The notes: generated from the letters alone by a model not told the origin. 64,000 nucleotides of DNA from Stropharia rugosoannulata (GCA_028532985.1 JANCIK010000001.1:4774001-4838000), one strand, 5' to 3'. Positions 1-12,485 are shown, numbered from the stretch's first letter. Program-made: numbers and translations.

Positions 1-68
1 GCTCGAGGTGTGCTCGACTTGTTTTGCAACAGAACCCCGATATTGAGCAGGAACCCCATCCTGTGATG

Positions 69-1060
69 AATCTCAGGCTATAAGAGGCTCGAAACGCGTC
101 TATCTTGAGGCATACACGAGCATTCTTATGATTGACAAGGATAGACTGGTGAGTCGCCTGTTTTTGGTCATTTTGGGTTCCGTGTTCAACGGTGGACTAA
201 CATATCTGCAGGAGGCATTCTACGAGAAAGAGGTCATCCTTGCTGATCGTGATATGGTAGAGACACAAAGTGATGAGATCCTGCGTGATGCAGACAAGGA
301 GGATGTTTCATTACTTGTCGTTGGGGATCCCTTTGGGTATGTATGACATTGCTGTCCCTGTCCCTTTCTCATAGTATTATCCATAGAGCTACAACGCATA
401 CAGATATTATACTTAGGGCACGCGCCCTGGGTATTCAAACCCGGGTGGTGCACAACGCGTCAATCATGAACGCAGCCGGCGCCTGCGGACTTCAGCTGTA
501 CAACTTTGGGCAGACAGTCTCCCTAGTGTTCTTTACTGAGACTTGGAGGCCAGACAGCTTCTATGATCGGGTTAAAGAGAACGTCGGGCTGGGGATGCAC
601 ACCCTATTACTCCTCGACATAAAAGTGAAGGAACAGAGCGAAGAAAATATGGCCCGGTCCGTGATTTTAGTGCCGTTTCTTTGCTGTTTGCTGAGCTTTC
701 TGCCTGAATAGAGGACGCAAGATATACGAGCCTCCGCGTTACATGTCTATCCCTACTGCTGTCGAACAGTTGCTTTCAACTGAAGAAGCTCGCGGGGAAG
801 GAATCCTGCACCCTACGAAAACACTTGCCATTGCTTTGTCGCGCGTCGGTGGCGGCGCAGAGGAACGCATCGTCGCTGGGACGTTGCAAGAACTCCAGGA
901 TGCGCCCGCTGAGGTTTTCGGAGCGCCCTTGCATAGTCTCGTCCTCGTTGGGAAAAGGGTGCACCATCTTGAAATCGAGTATGCTGAAACGTATGCGCTG
1001 AACAGAGAGAACTGGCGGAGAACGGCGACAGAAGTGTACGGATGTAGCCTTGACAGTTAG
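69..1060 (+). CDS. DPH5: Diphthine methyl ester synthase (diphthamide biosynthesis), 5' partial
   Basis: SAM-dependent methyltransferase that adds methyl groups to the modified histidine of translation elongation factor eEF2 in the cytosol. Exons read from about 69-148, 212-336, 387-656 and 712-1060, with GT-AG introns between. The spliced protein shows the family blocks [84 protein letters not shown] and the C-terminal [13 protein letters not shown] ... EVYGCSLDS. Family knowledge: these are the nucleotide- and cofactor-binding parts of Dph5. The first roughly 25 residues (normally MLYLIGLGL...) are not in the window. The first visible stretch ([18 protein letters not shown]) is shorter than the usual sequence, so the true first splice junction is uncertain. 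Assignment is firm; the 5' end is not. Confidence 0.93.
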
Positions 1061-1271
1061 GATTGTTACAAACAGAGTTTTGTTTAACAAACTGGTTAGA
1101 TCATACAGCAGAAAGAGCTGCCAAACAAAAGAGGTTGAGTCCAAATCCGGGGCTGGTACATCGGTGTTAGCAACGATCCGGCCTTGCCGGGGCCTCGCTT
1201 ATTTATCTCAGCTGGATTTGATCGAGGCCGCATCTTCTTCCGTTACCCCTACGTCGGCATCGTTGTCCACC

Positions 1272-2224
1272 ATGATTTCGAGATTTGCAAAGTCTCTAGG
1301 GTGTATACTACTTGCTATTGTGAGTATACCGTCAACCATTGTGCATCAAGCGTATTGATAACCATATGCAGCTCTTGCTCTCCACGCTGGCACTGGTACA
1401 CCCACCGTCAAGATCGTATATGGAGCCATTGTCCGGCCAAATATTCGGCGAGGGCGGTGTGGAGAAGATGCTGCATGACAAAGTCTGCGCAGAGCCGCAA
1501 GAACAGCCCGTCATTAGCGGTGTGCATGGTGGTGTTATTATGTCCAAGCTTGGGAATGAGACGGCGAAGTGCGTACGAGTCGCAACTCTCAGTTGAACAT
1601 GTACTTACCGTGACTAGGCAAGCCCTCGGGAGGGCGACATGGAAGCTACTGTACGAACTTATCTTTCTCCCGATGGACAATTCGAGCTAAGAGTAATCTT
1701 CTAGTCATACCACGACATTACGATACCCAGAAGTACGTTACCGCTCAGATCACGTTCGGTACTCGTGATTTACAGGCATCCAGCACCCCACGGAAGATGA
1801 GAGGCAGGCGCTTGCTTCTTACTTCTATCTCAGCTCTAGATTATACCCATGCGGTGAATGTGCCGCCGAATTCCAACAGCTTCTCAAAAAGTATCCCCCT
1901 CAGGTACGTGGGTCTGACTCCTAGATATCCTCATTCCTGATGTCCGCTTGCCCAGACGTCGTCGCGGAAAGCAGCCTCTCTATGGTACGCATCCATGCTG
2001 TTTTGAATGGGATCTTACCGACTTCGTGTAGGCTTTGCGCTCTCCACAATCAAGTCAACATGCGTTTGAACAAGCCCGAGTTCGACTGCGCCCACCTTTC
2101 CGACGAATATGACTGCGGCTGCGGAGACGAACCAGTCTCGCGGAAAAACGACCCCATGGATCTCGAAGACGACATCTTGAAGGATCCTATAACAGGCATG
2201 GATATGATACGTGGAGGTCGCTGA
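1272..2224 (+). CDS. ERV2: FAD-linked sulfhydryl oxidase, Erv2 type
   Basis: Flavoenzyme that makes disulfides in the secretory pathway by passing electrons from thiols to oxygen. Seven exons (1272-1319, 1372-1568, 1618-1650, 1705-1732, 1784-1903, 1956-1984, 2032-2224) total 648 nt, or 215 aa, in frame. Residues 1-28 form an N-terminal signal anchor (MISRFAKSLGCILLAI LLLSTLALV), as in ER-resident Erv2 rather than mitochondrial Erv1. The core follows: MSKLGNETAK, LGRATWKLLH, PTEDERQALASYF, the active-site CxxC in LYPCGEC, the FAD-binding segment LCALHNQVN, and the structural Cys pair in FDCAHLSDEYDCGCGD. The start was chosen because it gives the hydrophobic anchor and a phase-0 first intron. 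It begins about 210 bp after DPH5 on the same strand. Every splice junction rejoins conserved sequence, so the model is strong. Confidence 0.93.
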
Positions 2225-2823
2225 TAAGCTAGGTTTGCGCTCAGCCATTTTTCAAGGATAGGGAAGTGTCTATCGTATTTTTTGTATCATATAGAGCTGT
2301 CGTACTGCTCACCGCATATAATTTAATAGTTGTTCTTTACTACGGCTCGTGCAATACAGAGTAAGCGAGTAAGCTTGGGTTTATCTGACGCAATGTTGTC
2401 GGTTTATACTTGTCGCCGAAGCATACATCGACAGCGCTACCGGTACAACTGGAATTTGAGATGACACGGTGGTCAGAGGTTATGGTGGCAGTCATTCAGG
2501 CAAATTTCTTAATCTTTCTTGATCGATCTTGCATGGCTTGTGATCCCAGCAGTTCATAAGACGTCTCAATAATCCATTCTTCAAATGGAACGCCAGCCCG
2601 CAATATGTAAGCATTTGACACCAAGTTTACATATGTGCACAAGAGCTGACGAGATAGTTTTTCGAGGATTTACAATCTTCACGCAAAGAGAGCCATCCTT
2701 TCCTCTACCTCCCAGTGACTTGCTAGGAAACCTGGCGCGACATTTGACATTTATTTACTCTGTGGATTGTATCGAGGGATGATTTCATAACCGCAAATAA
2801 CTCATGAGAGTACGTTCTACAGC
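2225..2823. other. Intergenic region between ERV2 and hydrophobin 1
   Basis: AT-rich sequence between the converging 3' ends of ERV2 and the first hydrophobin. Only short open frames without recognisable motifs are seen. It presumably holds both 3' UTRs. Confidence 0.5.
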
Positions 2824-3380
2824 TCAGAGATTGATGTTGACCGGGGTGCATCCAAGGGCAATAATTCCATTCTGCCACACGCTTGTGAGAGATATATACA
2901 ATGGTCGTAAAGCGAGACTTACAAAACTGTTATCGGTGCAGCAGGCTATTTGTCCACTGCTAATATAATTGAGGAGGTTTTCAGTTCCTCCGCTACTGAT
3001 ATTGTATACGTGATACTAACCAACTGGGCCCAGTGATGTCGAGGAGGCTGATGGGAGTGCATCCGACTAAGTGGGATCTCGTCAAGCGGAATTTTTGTGA
3101 CTCTGAATTTGCGGTACGTACTTCCAACAAGGCCGCCTATGGTCGGGGAAATAATGATACCCAAGAGACCGGCAATAGTACTTACACTCGGAGAATTGGG
3201 CTGCGAAGATGGTTATACCTCTTGGACTTAGGTTCACTGGAACGAACTCACAGATACCAGTGATTGGCAGCAAAGGAGAGCACCGGTATTGCAACTGTCT
3301 GACTGGCGTTCCTCCAAAGAAGAGATGACTGACGCAGTGGCCAGAAGGGGTAGAGAAGCGAGTAGTGCAGCGTAAAACAT
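2824..3380 (-). CDS. Class I hydrophobin (copy 1)
   Basis: Small secreted amphipathic protein that self-assembles at air-water and wall surfaces. Five exons on the minus strand (3380-3258, 3200-3122, 3066-3021, 2956-2923, 2871-2824) sum to 330 nt, 109 aa. The signal peptide is MFYAALLASLPLLATAS. All eight hydrophobin cysteines are present in the C-CC-C-C-CC-C order: DSCNTGALLCCQSL, then VGIGCTPISLL, GPSCGQIACCTDNSF and ALGCTPVNINL. The hydrophobic loop between the first CC and the third Cys reads STIAGLLGIIISPTIGG. The first intron follows the first CC block; the other three interrupt the second half. It is tail-to-tail with ERV2 and the next gene upstream is a second hydrophobin on the same strand. 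Family assignment is certain from the Cys pattern. Confidence 0.92.
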
Positions 3381-3785
3381 TATGAAGACTCCGAACTGGG
3401 AGAACGAGAAAGGTATGTATGCGACTTTTTATTCAAAACGAGGAGCCATGGGATGCATCTGGATTCAGATTGCTTAGCTCCTTCCGTCTTTGTATCCACT
3501 TGAAGTCCTTCAAATGCATTTATTCAGGCTCGTAGAATGATGCGCAGAAAGCTGCACACACCAATCCACCTTAATGCCATTGCTCAATTGACAGAAGGTC
3601 TTGGGATGGGAAAACAACTTGGATGATGACCGAGCTCAGTCGAGAAACGGTTTTAAATTGACGTACGGTAGTTCAATTCGGAAATCAAATCCATTGTACA
3701 AGACACGCACGGGAATATATCAACAGTGCCGGTGACATTGATATACTCCTCCTTAATATTTCCTTTGCCCGATCATGCTCTCGAT
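3381..3785. other. Spacer between hydrophobins 1 and 2
   Basis: About 400 bp that must hold the promoter of hydrophobin 1 and the 3' end of hydrophobin 2. No gene is visible. Confidence 0.5.
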
Positions 3786-4348
3786 TTAGCAGCTAAGTGC
3801 AATAGTGCCGCCCTATGTCAATGTTTGTAAGTTGCGAATGTCATTCACCCCCTGACAGAGGGTTTTTATTTTTTGAACTTACATGAGTGTTGTCAGTACA
3901 GCAGACTATCTGGCCCGAGCTATAGAGTAGTCAGAACAACAAGCAGATAGATCAGACGAGTATGTAGACGTACCAGGTAGGACCAGGCATGCCTGGTACA
4001 ATATTGATTGTCGTACAAGATACTAATTACACCATGAAATTAACATGAAATGTCATTACAAGAGGCGAGGGAAAGTTTCTCTCACTTCCTGCAATCCCAG
4101 TTGCCGGCGGGACTATCCCAAGCAGCCCGAGGATAACGGAAACGGCTGGGTCAGTGTACTATGTATGGGATCAAGTTATTATATGTAGCTTGCAGTTAAC
4201 TGCTTGTTCTCACTGCTCCTGTGGCCTGGCAGCATAGAAGGGTGCATGAAGTGCCCGGCCCTTGCCTAGGCGTAAGACTGAGTGCGAAGCCAGATGTAGC
4301 AGCAAGGATGGGGACTGCCAGAGTAGCAATGGTAGGGAGTTTGAACAT
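3786..4348 (-). CDS. Class I hydrophobin (copy 2)
   Basis: Second hydrophobin of the cluster, same strand as copy 1. Five exons (4348-4201, 4145-4086, 4022-3974, 3919-3883, 3812-3786) sum to 321 nt, 106 aa. The signal peptide is MFKLPTIATLAVPILAATSGFA, followed by a proline-containing linker ending in PRQGPGTSC. The eight cysteines fall in TSCTLLCCQ, ISCTTINIV, GPTCSGQIVCCTDNT and ALSC. The protein stops immediately after the eighth cysteine, whereas copies 1 and 3 carry a further six-residue tail. The 5' splice site of intron 1 was placed at GTTAAC rather than the nearby GTGAGA, because only the former keeps the frame into VSVILGLLGIVPP. The start is the methionine that directly begins the signal peptide. 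Confidence 0.88.
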
Positions 4349-7300
4349 GGTGTCTGGAATATGGGGATACCAGTAGTGTCGCATCCGCATATCCTGAGAA
4401 TAATCATTCTTATAGCTTATCAGAATTCAGGAATAATTTGATGAGACATAACCCAGGTACTTTCGAAGACTTCACAAAAACCTAGCCCCACATAATTATG
4501 CGATGCAAGATTCGACAGAGACATGAGAATGCTGCCATAAACATATAGTTCGGAGATGATCACGAGTGGCCGGGTAGGAGTAAAACGGGAAATAGAACTG
4601 CCACTGGAAGACTATGCCGTTGCTGTTCTAAGTGAATATTTGGATGTAGTAGATATACTGAGCGATCTGTCCTTTTGTCGACATCGAGTCGTAGAAGAGG
4701 GCAAAAGAATATTTTCCCACAGTTGTTGTTCTACTGTATAATCGGAGTTTGAATATTTAATCTTCGCAGCGGCATTCTCCGCAAGGTCAAGTTTGCCTGC
4801 TGTTCATCGCCATGCATCACGGGCCACGGCTGAGCGCGACACGCGTCCCGCATCTATACTATCCTCTATTTCCTCGACTTTATCAGTCTACTCTGGATTG
4901 GACGAACAAGACATCGTACGGTAACTGCGATGGACGCAAAGACGGAGGACCTTGCTGGGAATCACGGGAACTTGTGAGTCGCAGACGTCTTCCATTTCTG
5001 TAGGAGGAAGGCTATGATGTCCTTGTAAAAGGTTCGATTTCAACCACTCCACGAGTGCTTGCACTCCGATATCTCTCTTCCCCCTTGGCCGTTGTTGTTG
5101 CTTGGAGCCAAAGCCAAGTGCTACTCTCCTCGCAGTCTCTTTCTATTCACCCTTAGCGAACACAACTTTGCGGTCTCTTTTCGTGCTGCAGTTCTTGCTA
5201 TCTGGCTTTGCTGGACTCTTGTTCCGTTTCTCTTCGCAGTGATCTCAGGCAGGAGCAGTTGGTCGAGCCTCGAACCCCCAAAGCGTCCAATCCCCGATCT
5301 GCGTTTCGAGCCCACAACGTATTGGTCGTAAGGCTGGATCGACATCTTTGCCTTCATAAGGCACTACCGACTTACTGTAATGGCGGCGTGGCCCAAAGGT
5401 CACGGGCGACGCTGCAAAGGCACAGTCGGACAGCGCGCCGTGGGCCTCTTTATGCCGCAGCGCATATTCTTGGGCTCGACAGAGCCTGGAAGTCGTTTAG
5501 CCAAGCCCACAAAGCAACGTCACTCGACGATGCTCCTGCTGCGTGGGTGGTCCCGGATGTGGTTATCCTTCAATTTCAGCGATACATTTGCTCTTGAACA
5601 CATTTAAAAACGCTTGCGCCTAAATTCAACGCGCATGCCTGTGGTTATGTGTTTATATCCAGGGGGTTTGGGCTTTAACTTTCGGTCCGCTGAGCTCTTA
5701 TGCTGCGTTAGAGGAATGGTCGAGGGGCAAGAACAGTGGCATCTGGATTTTCGTATGTTATGTTTGTTATGATGGGGTGCATAGACTGTAGATCTTTCTG
5801 GGAGGGCTGCTTTCCTTGCAACATGGTATACGTCATGTGGGGACGGGAAATAACGCGAGGTTGGTTGAATATGCGATCAACCTAAAGTCTGCAGGTTCTA
5901 CCCGCAGCCTGAGCCTTTCCCACTTTCCTTAATCATCGGATTTCGTTTTTAACTCCTTCCGCTAACATCGTCTTACAGTAAACACACCTCCTTGTATTTC
6001 AGTGACTTAAGAGTTACCCATTCACCGTGAGTGTTTCTTAATTCCCCTTAAGGCGGGCTTGACGCATCACTTACCATGTATCTCGCCAAGATTGTAGCTA
6101 TTCTTATCACATTAAGTCATTTCAGCTACCGGTAGACTGTCGTTCATGGCTGGGCATGCTAATGATAGCTGTGTACAATAACATACCAAATCCATGGTTT
6201 TGAGTCAGCCAAGCCAAAAGCGGAGCACAGCTATCTGTTGAGAGTAAAAACACATTCTGGGGAGGGACGGTACATATTTTTGTCCCCTTCTAATCATAAG
6301 TTGGGCTAATCTCTCTCTCTCTCTCTCACCTAGCAGGAAACATTCTTGTCGCGTCCTTAATGTTCTATTGAATATGTCTCTATCTAAGTTTATTGACAAG
6401 GGATGAATAAATGACTTCCTATCTAGAGCTGTCATAGTTCGTGAACAGTTGCCCAATTTTTAGCGATATCGATTCGTCCTTCTTTCAGGACCTTTTCTGG
6501 TATGTTTCTAGGTCCGTTCATCTCATCGAACTAGAGGCATGACTCACTATTTTACAGGCCATAAATCTCCTCTTAGCGACGATGGTCCGCTTCATCTCCC
6601 TTCGGTGGCTTTGCCCCAACAATACGATCGCCTTACTTAGCTCTTATAGGCATTGCTTCTCTGACAGCTCTAGAGGGGCTTTAGATCCGTTCGTCTCGTC
6701 GTTCGCGACCCGATGACGCAGTCATTCCTGGATTTCTGATGACCGATTTCTCTTCCCGGTATGAAGGTCGTGGAAACATGCAGCGTCCTTCACACACACC
6801 GCGTAGATGCGCTGAAACGATGTTAGAAACAGTCTTATATCCTTTAAAAAATAACGTTTGGCTGTACTACGCTGAATTCTGCGCGATTCAGAGCAGGTCG
6901 AGCAGTGGATGACTTCCCCTTGCACTTGATGCTTGGAAGGTACGCCTAACTGTTCGTTTCACAAACGGATTTAACGGGCGCTAAAACCGTTTCTCACAAT
7001 CACGTGTAGTCCCAATTTCCTGACTAAGCAGCTTCTTCACTAATTAGGTGTGCCGCATGGTTAATTTCATGCTAATTTCGACATCCTTGGAAGAAATAGA
7101 TCTTGTTCACGTAAGGTACCACGACGACAAAGAGTATGAGTGAACCAAGAATGAGCTCAAGCTTTGATGCACCTTATTTCTCAAAGAGCTTCTTTGTTTG
7201 ATGCGCATAACGGATTTTCAGCCTCCTGGCCAGTACTGGCTCCTTGACTCCTGTAATCTAAGTGGGTAATTCTTCTACTGTCGCGGTTACAAGTTTAATG

Positions 7301-8331
7301 AGGGTCCAAATTAAACTTATACCCTATAGTGCCTTGCCAGCACCTTTTATTTGCAAGACTCGTAGGGTTTGTGCTCGATTCCCTTTATCGCAACGCCGAG
7401 GTTGTTGGCTCAAGAATCCGAATATCAGGAACAAAAGAGAAGCAGGATTCATCGATCATCAGTATACATTGGCCCCTCTAATTCAACCTATTTTACCCGC
7501 AATGCTTCCTGGTTTCTTCTTTTCTCTAAAAGATAGTTCGCTTTCGATAAAACTATTGTATCTCGGAGGTATAAGTCTTCCTTGATATCCATGACCCAGC
7601 GTTTCACCTTATACTTCTAGCCTGATGCAAACCTGAAAATATGTGCTCAGTAAGTCTGAATAGGAGGCAGTTTCACCGGCACCGATCATGCATCATACAC
7701 CATGGGAGACACTACTTCTTGCTATCCGTCGCGCTTCACACACCGCTGCGGAATTACATAAATCATGAATCATGTGAATGTACTTGGGACTGCGGTACTT
7801 CTTCTGGATATTTGAATAAAAATACGCAGTTCAAACTATAAACGGAAATTGCGATCTTTCATCGTCGACTGTGTAAATTGGGAACATTGCGGATTGAATT
7901 ATTAGGCCGTAGCATAAGCTAAGCAATATTGTAAAGAGTTATTACTTTGATTTTGCGCTGAGGCGTTACGATATCCAAGTCGTAGAGTCGACGGGGCGGA
8001 GAATGTACGCCTTTAGAGACATTGCACCCGCGACAGGTTCTGTCTATTTCTACGATGTTCGAAGGCACACGTGTCGCGCAATCAAGACGTGAACGTTTGA
8101 ACTCAGGTATCCTTTCCCAGAGATATTTTCAGGCTGGGCCGTGTAATTTTACGGCGAGCAATTCATATCACCCCGCGTTATTAATATGGGAAAATGTTAT
8201 TCGTTATTCCTAACGCGCCGACCTCTTCATACGTGCGAGGTATGCCGCTATTATCAGCTGCTCGATTCTACGAAACACCGGTTCGTTAGAAAGCACATCC
8301 GGAAGATACACTGTCTTTCAGATGTTAACAC
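4349..8331. other. Gene-poor region, no supported gene
   Basis: Four kilobases with only short, mutually overlapping open frames. Stretches such as 5059-5600 stay open for up to 129 codons but show no motif, signal peptide or sensible splice sites. A short CT run lies near 6310. I see no transposase, reverse transcriptase or terminal repeats. It may hold UTRs, degraded elements or a non-coding transcript. Confidence 0.4.
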
Positions 8332-9561
8332 TCACCTGCCCTTTACTAGGAATGTGACGCCCTGGCTCAGGAACCCGCTGATGATCTTTAGTTGATACCC
8401 TTGGTACAGTCCTTGTATCCGTGCCTCGCTGGATTGAGGTGGGTCGGTGGTGAAGACGCCGTCTTTACCGCTCAGACTATGTTGCCGATGCGGTGTGACG
8501 TCGATACCCTTATATGCGTCGACTATGACGTCCCGCATTGTCGCGGAAGGCGATATTTGTAGACGCTTCTTGCCCAAGATGAGGGGATATAGAATAGAAA
8601 CGGCTGGGTCAAGCGAATCGGATGAGTTTCTTGTATATGTGGCACGAACACCGATATCCGATATAGACTAACCTATGGAATTTGCGATTGCTCCACCAAA
8701 GAATGCCTCCCAGGGATGTAGGTTATGATTAACTATGTTCCTTTTTGTTTTGTCTGTCATCGTCGCAACAGCGTGCGGTGACCTCGATTTAAGGAGCCCT
8801 AACGCTCTTCGATACATCTGGAGGAATCCCATTGTTATAGATGGATTAAGTGACAGAAGCGCGGACATTTGAAAACCTGTGCATAGAAGCCGGGTCAGAG
8901 GCATGTATCGAGCGTCAAAGGCCAGAGATTACCTCTCCAAAACCCTGCTAGACCTTGTTCCTTGTAAATAAGCTTTACGATATCAATGATTTCTGTCGCA
9001 TTATGAGGCGCGTCAACCTCTTCATCCGAGTCATCGCTGTCGTCTTCTCTTTCCGTTTGAATCTTCAAGGTTATGATATTCAGAGGAGTCGACACTGCCC
9101 GTGAGGCTACCCCAGCAATAAATCCCAGAACAATCTCTTCTATGAGCGTTGGCTTATGAGCTTTCGTGGTGTCACGGCGATGGCCGGTAAACGGTATTAA
9201 CTTGTTGACTGATAGCATTCGAAGGAAGGAATATATGTAAAAGTAGAAAAAGCTAATTCCAATCAAGTAGATGCTTAGCCTTTAATACCAGTTGGCATGA
9301 GCAAAGTACTCACTTAGAAAGAAGTGTAGCGCAGGTGTCTGCTCCAAGGCCATCGTATAACGCGCCAACACCATGTTTCTTAATGATGGATACCAGCAGC
9401 CGTAAGCCACCTACAGCCCCTCCACGCTTCCTACTCCTCCTGGGAGAGTCTAGCTGCAAGCGTGTTGTGACCAGGTCCAGAGGATACGACAACCCGTTAG
9501 CTACAGCGCTTCCTATTGCTCCGGAAAAAGCCTGAACGAGGGGTGGTAGGGTGCTTGTCAT
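8332..9561 (-). CDS. Peroxisomal adenine nucleotide carrier (SLC25A17/PMP47/Ant1-like)
   Basis: Mitochondrial-carrier-family protein of the peroxisomal branch, which exchanges ATP for AMP/ADP across the peroxisome membrane to support fatty-acid activation. Four exons (9561-9314, 9252-8933, 8876-8673, 8603-8332) total 1044 nt, 347 aa. The three repeats are visible. Repeat 1 has SGAIGSAVANGLSYPLDLVTTRLQ. Repeat 2 has EIVLGFIAGVASRAVSTPLNIITLKIQ. Repeat 3 has FFGGAIANSIAVSILYPLILGKKRLQ and ends GLYQGYQLKIISGFLSQGVTF. An acidic Ser/Asp/Glu-rich loop (DDSDDSDEEVD) sits after repeat 2, and SLNPSITMGFLQMYR matches the branch-specific segment before repeat 3. The start is the first Met preceding the first transmembrane helix. 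A related ANT-like role in another organelle cannot be excluded, but the sequence pattern is PMP47-like. Confidence 0.88.
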
Positions 9562-10103
9562 CGAATCTTTTAAAGACAGGTCAAGATATCGGCAATCGTA
9601 GTAAGTAATAAGACGTAGAATGAAAGCCAAAACTGAAGATAGAGGGAAATTGTGGGTGATAGTGTACAACAGGTGGGTTTGAGCCGAGTCTGAGCTTGCA
9701 GGTTGCGTTTAGACTTGATGATGTCATTGACAATGACGTCCGGTAACCGGCATTTACCTTGCCGGACGCATACCGTCATAAGTCCTTCAAAGGTCTCCAT
9801 GAAAGCAGTTGAAGTGATTCCACTCGGATAAATTAGTTTCGTCGAGTGAGGCAACGACATAGTACGGCGCTCCTTGCACCAAATGGACAAACACAAGCAT
9901 TCGGAGCTGTGCAACTCAGACTAATTCGGTTGCTTTTGATAAGATCAAGTGTCAAATATTTCTTGGCGCTACAACCTTTGGGAGTTCTTCAACTCCGATT
10001 ATGAATTGAAATGTAGATTGTAAGCATAATCTACATTGGCTTATACGACAATATACTAGCTCCTATACCAAGATGTGGGTGTAATAGCTACTGTACAGTT
10101 GCT

Positions 10104-10665
10104 TTACAGGTTGATGTTGATGGGGATGCATCCGAGGGCAATGAGGCCGCTCTGTAGGATTTAGTTAGTCTAACAGAGCCAAATAATGAAAGGGAAGGAT
10201 TAACTTACGAAGGAGTTGTTAGAGCAGCAAACTGGCTGCGCAGAGCTACAAAATATAAAATTAACCCCTTACACATTGTGAAGCGAGCACTTTTAATTAC
10301 CAGCTGTTTCCGCTTCCACCGATGATCGTAAGAGGGCTACAGCCGACTATTCTTCAAGTTAGGATCTTTCAATATCAATTGAACAGAGGCAAAACTTACG
10401 GCCGATGAGGCCTCCAAGGCTAGGAAGTACAAGTCCCAATAGGCCGCTCAGGGAGCTCAGGTTGGTAGTGGTGCTCTATGAGCCATTTAAGGTCAGAACA
10501 CATTTTGCAAACACTTTAGATAAAACTTACAGCTTGAGTCTGGTTGCAGCACTGGATGCTTCCGGTGTTGCAGTTTCCGCTATCCTGGCGGCTCTCCACG
10601 GAAAAGTTGGGAGCGGCGGCAGCAAAGACTGGGAGGGCAAGAGCGAAGACGGCAGAGGAACGCAT
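10104..10665 (-). CDS. Class I hydrophobin (copy 3)
   Basis: Third hydrophobin. Five exons (10665-10531, 10475-10400, 10346-10301, 10245-10209, 10151-10104) sum to 342 nt, 113 aa. The signal peptide is MRSSAVFALALPVFAAA. The eight-Cys pattern is NCNTGSIQCCNQ, LGCSPLTIIGG, NSCSAQPVCCSNNSF and ALGCIPININL, the most canonical of the four copies. The loop GLLGLVLPSLGGLIG gives the amphipathic segment. The intron after the first CC block and the later introns occupy the same positions as in copies 1 and 2, so the copies share ancestry. It is separated from copies 1 and 2 by the carrier gene. Confidence 0.94.
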
Positions 10666-11652
10666 GTTGAAAAGAACTTTGAGTAGTAGAACGGGTGCTT
10701 GTTCGACTGAAGTAAACGGATGTGAAGAGCAGGTTTTATAGTTTTCGGACTAGAGACGCCCGATATCCTCAGACAAATCCGAAGCAGCGCGCCCGCTGCG
10801 CATCCACTCCAGGTCCTAGCACTCGTTGATCCACAACAATGAGCGAGTACGTTATCTCCAATATTACTATCAGAAGTATGTATCCTTGGCCCTTACCTTC
10901 GCTCTACGGTACGGCTGCTGAACTGAGGTTAATTGTCCAAAACAAAAAAAGTAAAAAGGTAATGATATGTCGTCTACTTAGTCCTTTGCGCTATTTACAG
11001 ACAGTGTGAAGTATCAAATTTTGAAGAATTTGCATGGCAGTTCTATGCAACACATAGCAGGCAAAATTAATTACAGCGTAAGGTAGCCGAAACAGAGTAG
11101 CTGCTCGTTAGTTCTTGACAGAGAAATCCACAACCAAGTTCTTCATCCATCAGACAGTGCAGTCGGACATGCAAACAGCTTCTACGCACCCCTGATTGGG
11201 ATATCTCACGACCCAGCCTCACTTATACATATCTTTGACTATTCCCACTTACACTCCGAGTGGATAACCAAAAATGTTACGGTCTTTCCAAACCCCGAAA
11301 TCCACTTGATGGGCCGAAATGAATGTAACAGCTCACCTACCTTTAGTCATAATTCACAGCATGACCCACTCTGAGGGAATCTGATGTTCCTCTTCTTAAC
11401 AAGTCCGCCGTGTCAGTATGACAAGTCTTGTTTGCACCCAAGTAGATTTGTTTCGGTGTTAACGGTGGCCCATAGTAAAATCTATTTTTAGTGGTCGTCT
11501 ATTTATAGAAATACTAGTATGCACAATTGAATATTGACTGCAATTGCTTCAAAGGAACTTGCGTGCTGAGCTCAAAGAACGGTATAAATACAGCACAAAT
11601 TATACTTTTGTCACCGAACACGAACGCCCCTTCCCATTGAGTCACTTGAAGC
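10666..11652. other. Shared upstream region of hydrophobins 3 and 4
   Basis: The 1-kb interval between the divergent starts of hydrophobins 3 (minus) and 4 (plus). No gene is seen. Any cis elements controlling both should lie here. Confidence 0.5.
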
Positions 11653-12228
11653 ATGTTCTCCAGAATTAGTGCCCTTGTCGCAGTCTCTTTACCACTTCTT
11701 GCGCTCGCGCAATGTAACACTGGGGCCGTACAGTGCTGCCAGTCTTTGCAGGCGGTAAGATAACCTTTGTGGACGTATACCACTCATATACGCTAACACG
11801 ATACATGTACAAAAGCCCAATAGCACCGACCTATCTACTGCATTGGCTGGATCTGGTCTCGCCGGTTTAGTTAGCATTTCTGCTATTACGGGAGACCTTA
11901 CTGGTCTTGTAGGACGTACGAACCTTCTCTCTTTTTATTCATCGTGGGATTAACTCAAGATGAAAACTCGTCAGTTGTATGTGGACCATTGTCCTTATTG
12001 ACTCTTGCTCAAACAACTTGGTAAGTCCTTGTCCTTTAGGGTCAAGATCTCCAGGGTTTACTGTGCCTTGGTTAATATCATCTCGTTTAGCTCCACTCAA
12101 CCCGTGTGCTGCGATCACTCTTTCGTTGTAAGTACACTTTAGTGACCGTTTTGAAATCCTAAGGTTGACGATTCCTGCTACTAAAGGGCGGAATTATTCA
12201 AACTGGTTGCAACCCCGTCAATGTTTGA
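11653..12228 (+). CDS. Class I hydrophobin (copy 4)
   Basis: Fourth hydrophobin, on the plus strand and divergent from copy 3. Five exons (11653-11754, 11816-11915, 11975-12020, 12091-12127, 12187-12228) total 327 nt, 108 aa. The signal peptide is MFSRISALVAVSLPLLALA, and the first cysteine follows almost immediately (QCNTGAVQCCQSL), so there is practically no pro-region. Remaining cysteines: LVCGPLSLL, TTCSTQPVCCDHSF and IQTGCNPVNV. The loop STALAGSGLAGLVSISAITG is less hydrophobic than in the other copies. The fourth intron is placed at GTAAGT, which adds a valine after DHSF. The intron layout matches copies 1-3. Confidence 0.9.
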
Positions 12229-12485
12229 GAAAATCTGGTCAGGCACATAGTTCTGTTGTGTAGTGATACTACGCTGTCAGTTGACGTGGCCAACGTAGCT
12301 CTCCAATGGTGCATGTTGCCTTCCTTTGAAAGCAAGAGAATATACAGGTCCACCAATAAATGAATACATGATAATCATGATGCAGAGAACCACTGGGTAA
12401 GGTTTGTAGTCCAAGGTAATTGCGTGCCGCAAAGGTTAGAAGACAAACGGCTACAAGAGGTACTGGTGTATCGGTTTCCAGAGAT

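Noticed and set aside
5240..5340. Possible second tRNA (ggttcgagg-like T loop on the minus strand)
   Set aside because: No matching acceptor, D arm or anticodon stem could be drawn around it.
5208..5597. 129-codon plus-strand frame in the gene-poor region
   Set aside because: Overlaps other open frames on both strands and shows no domain features.
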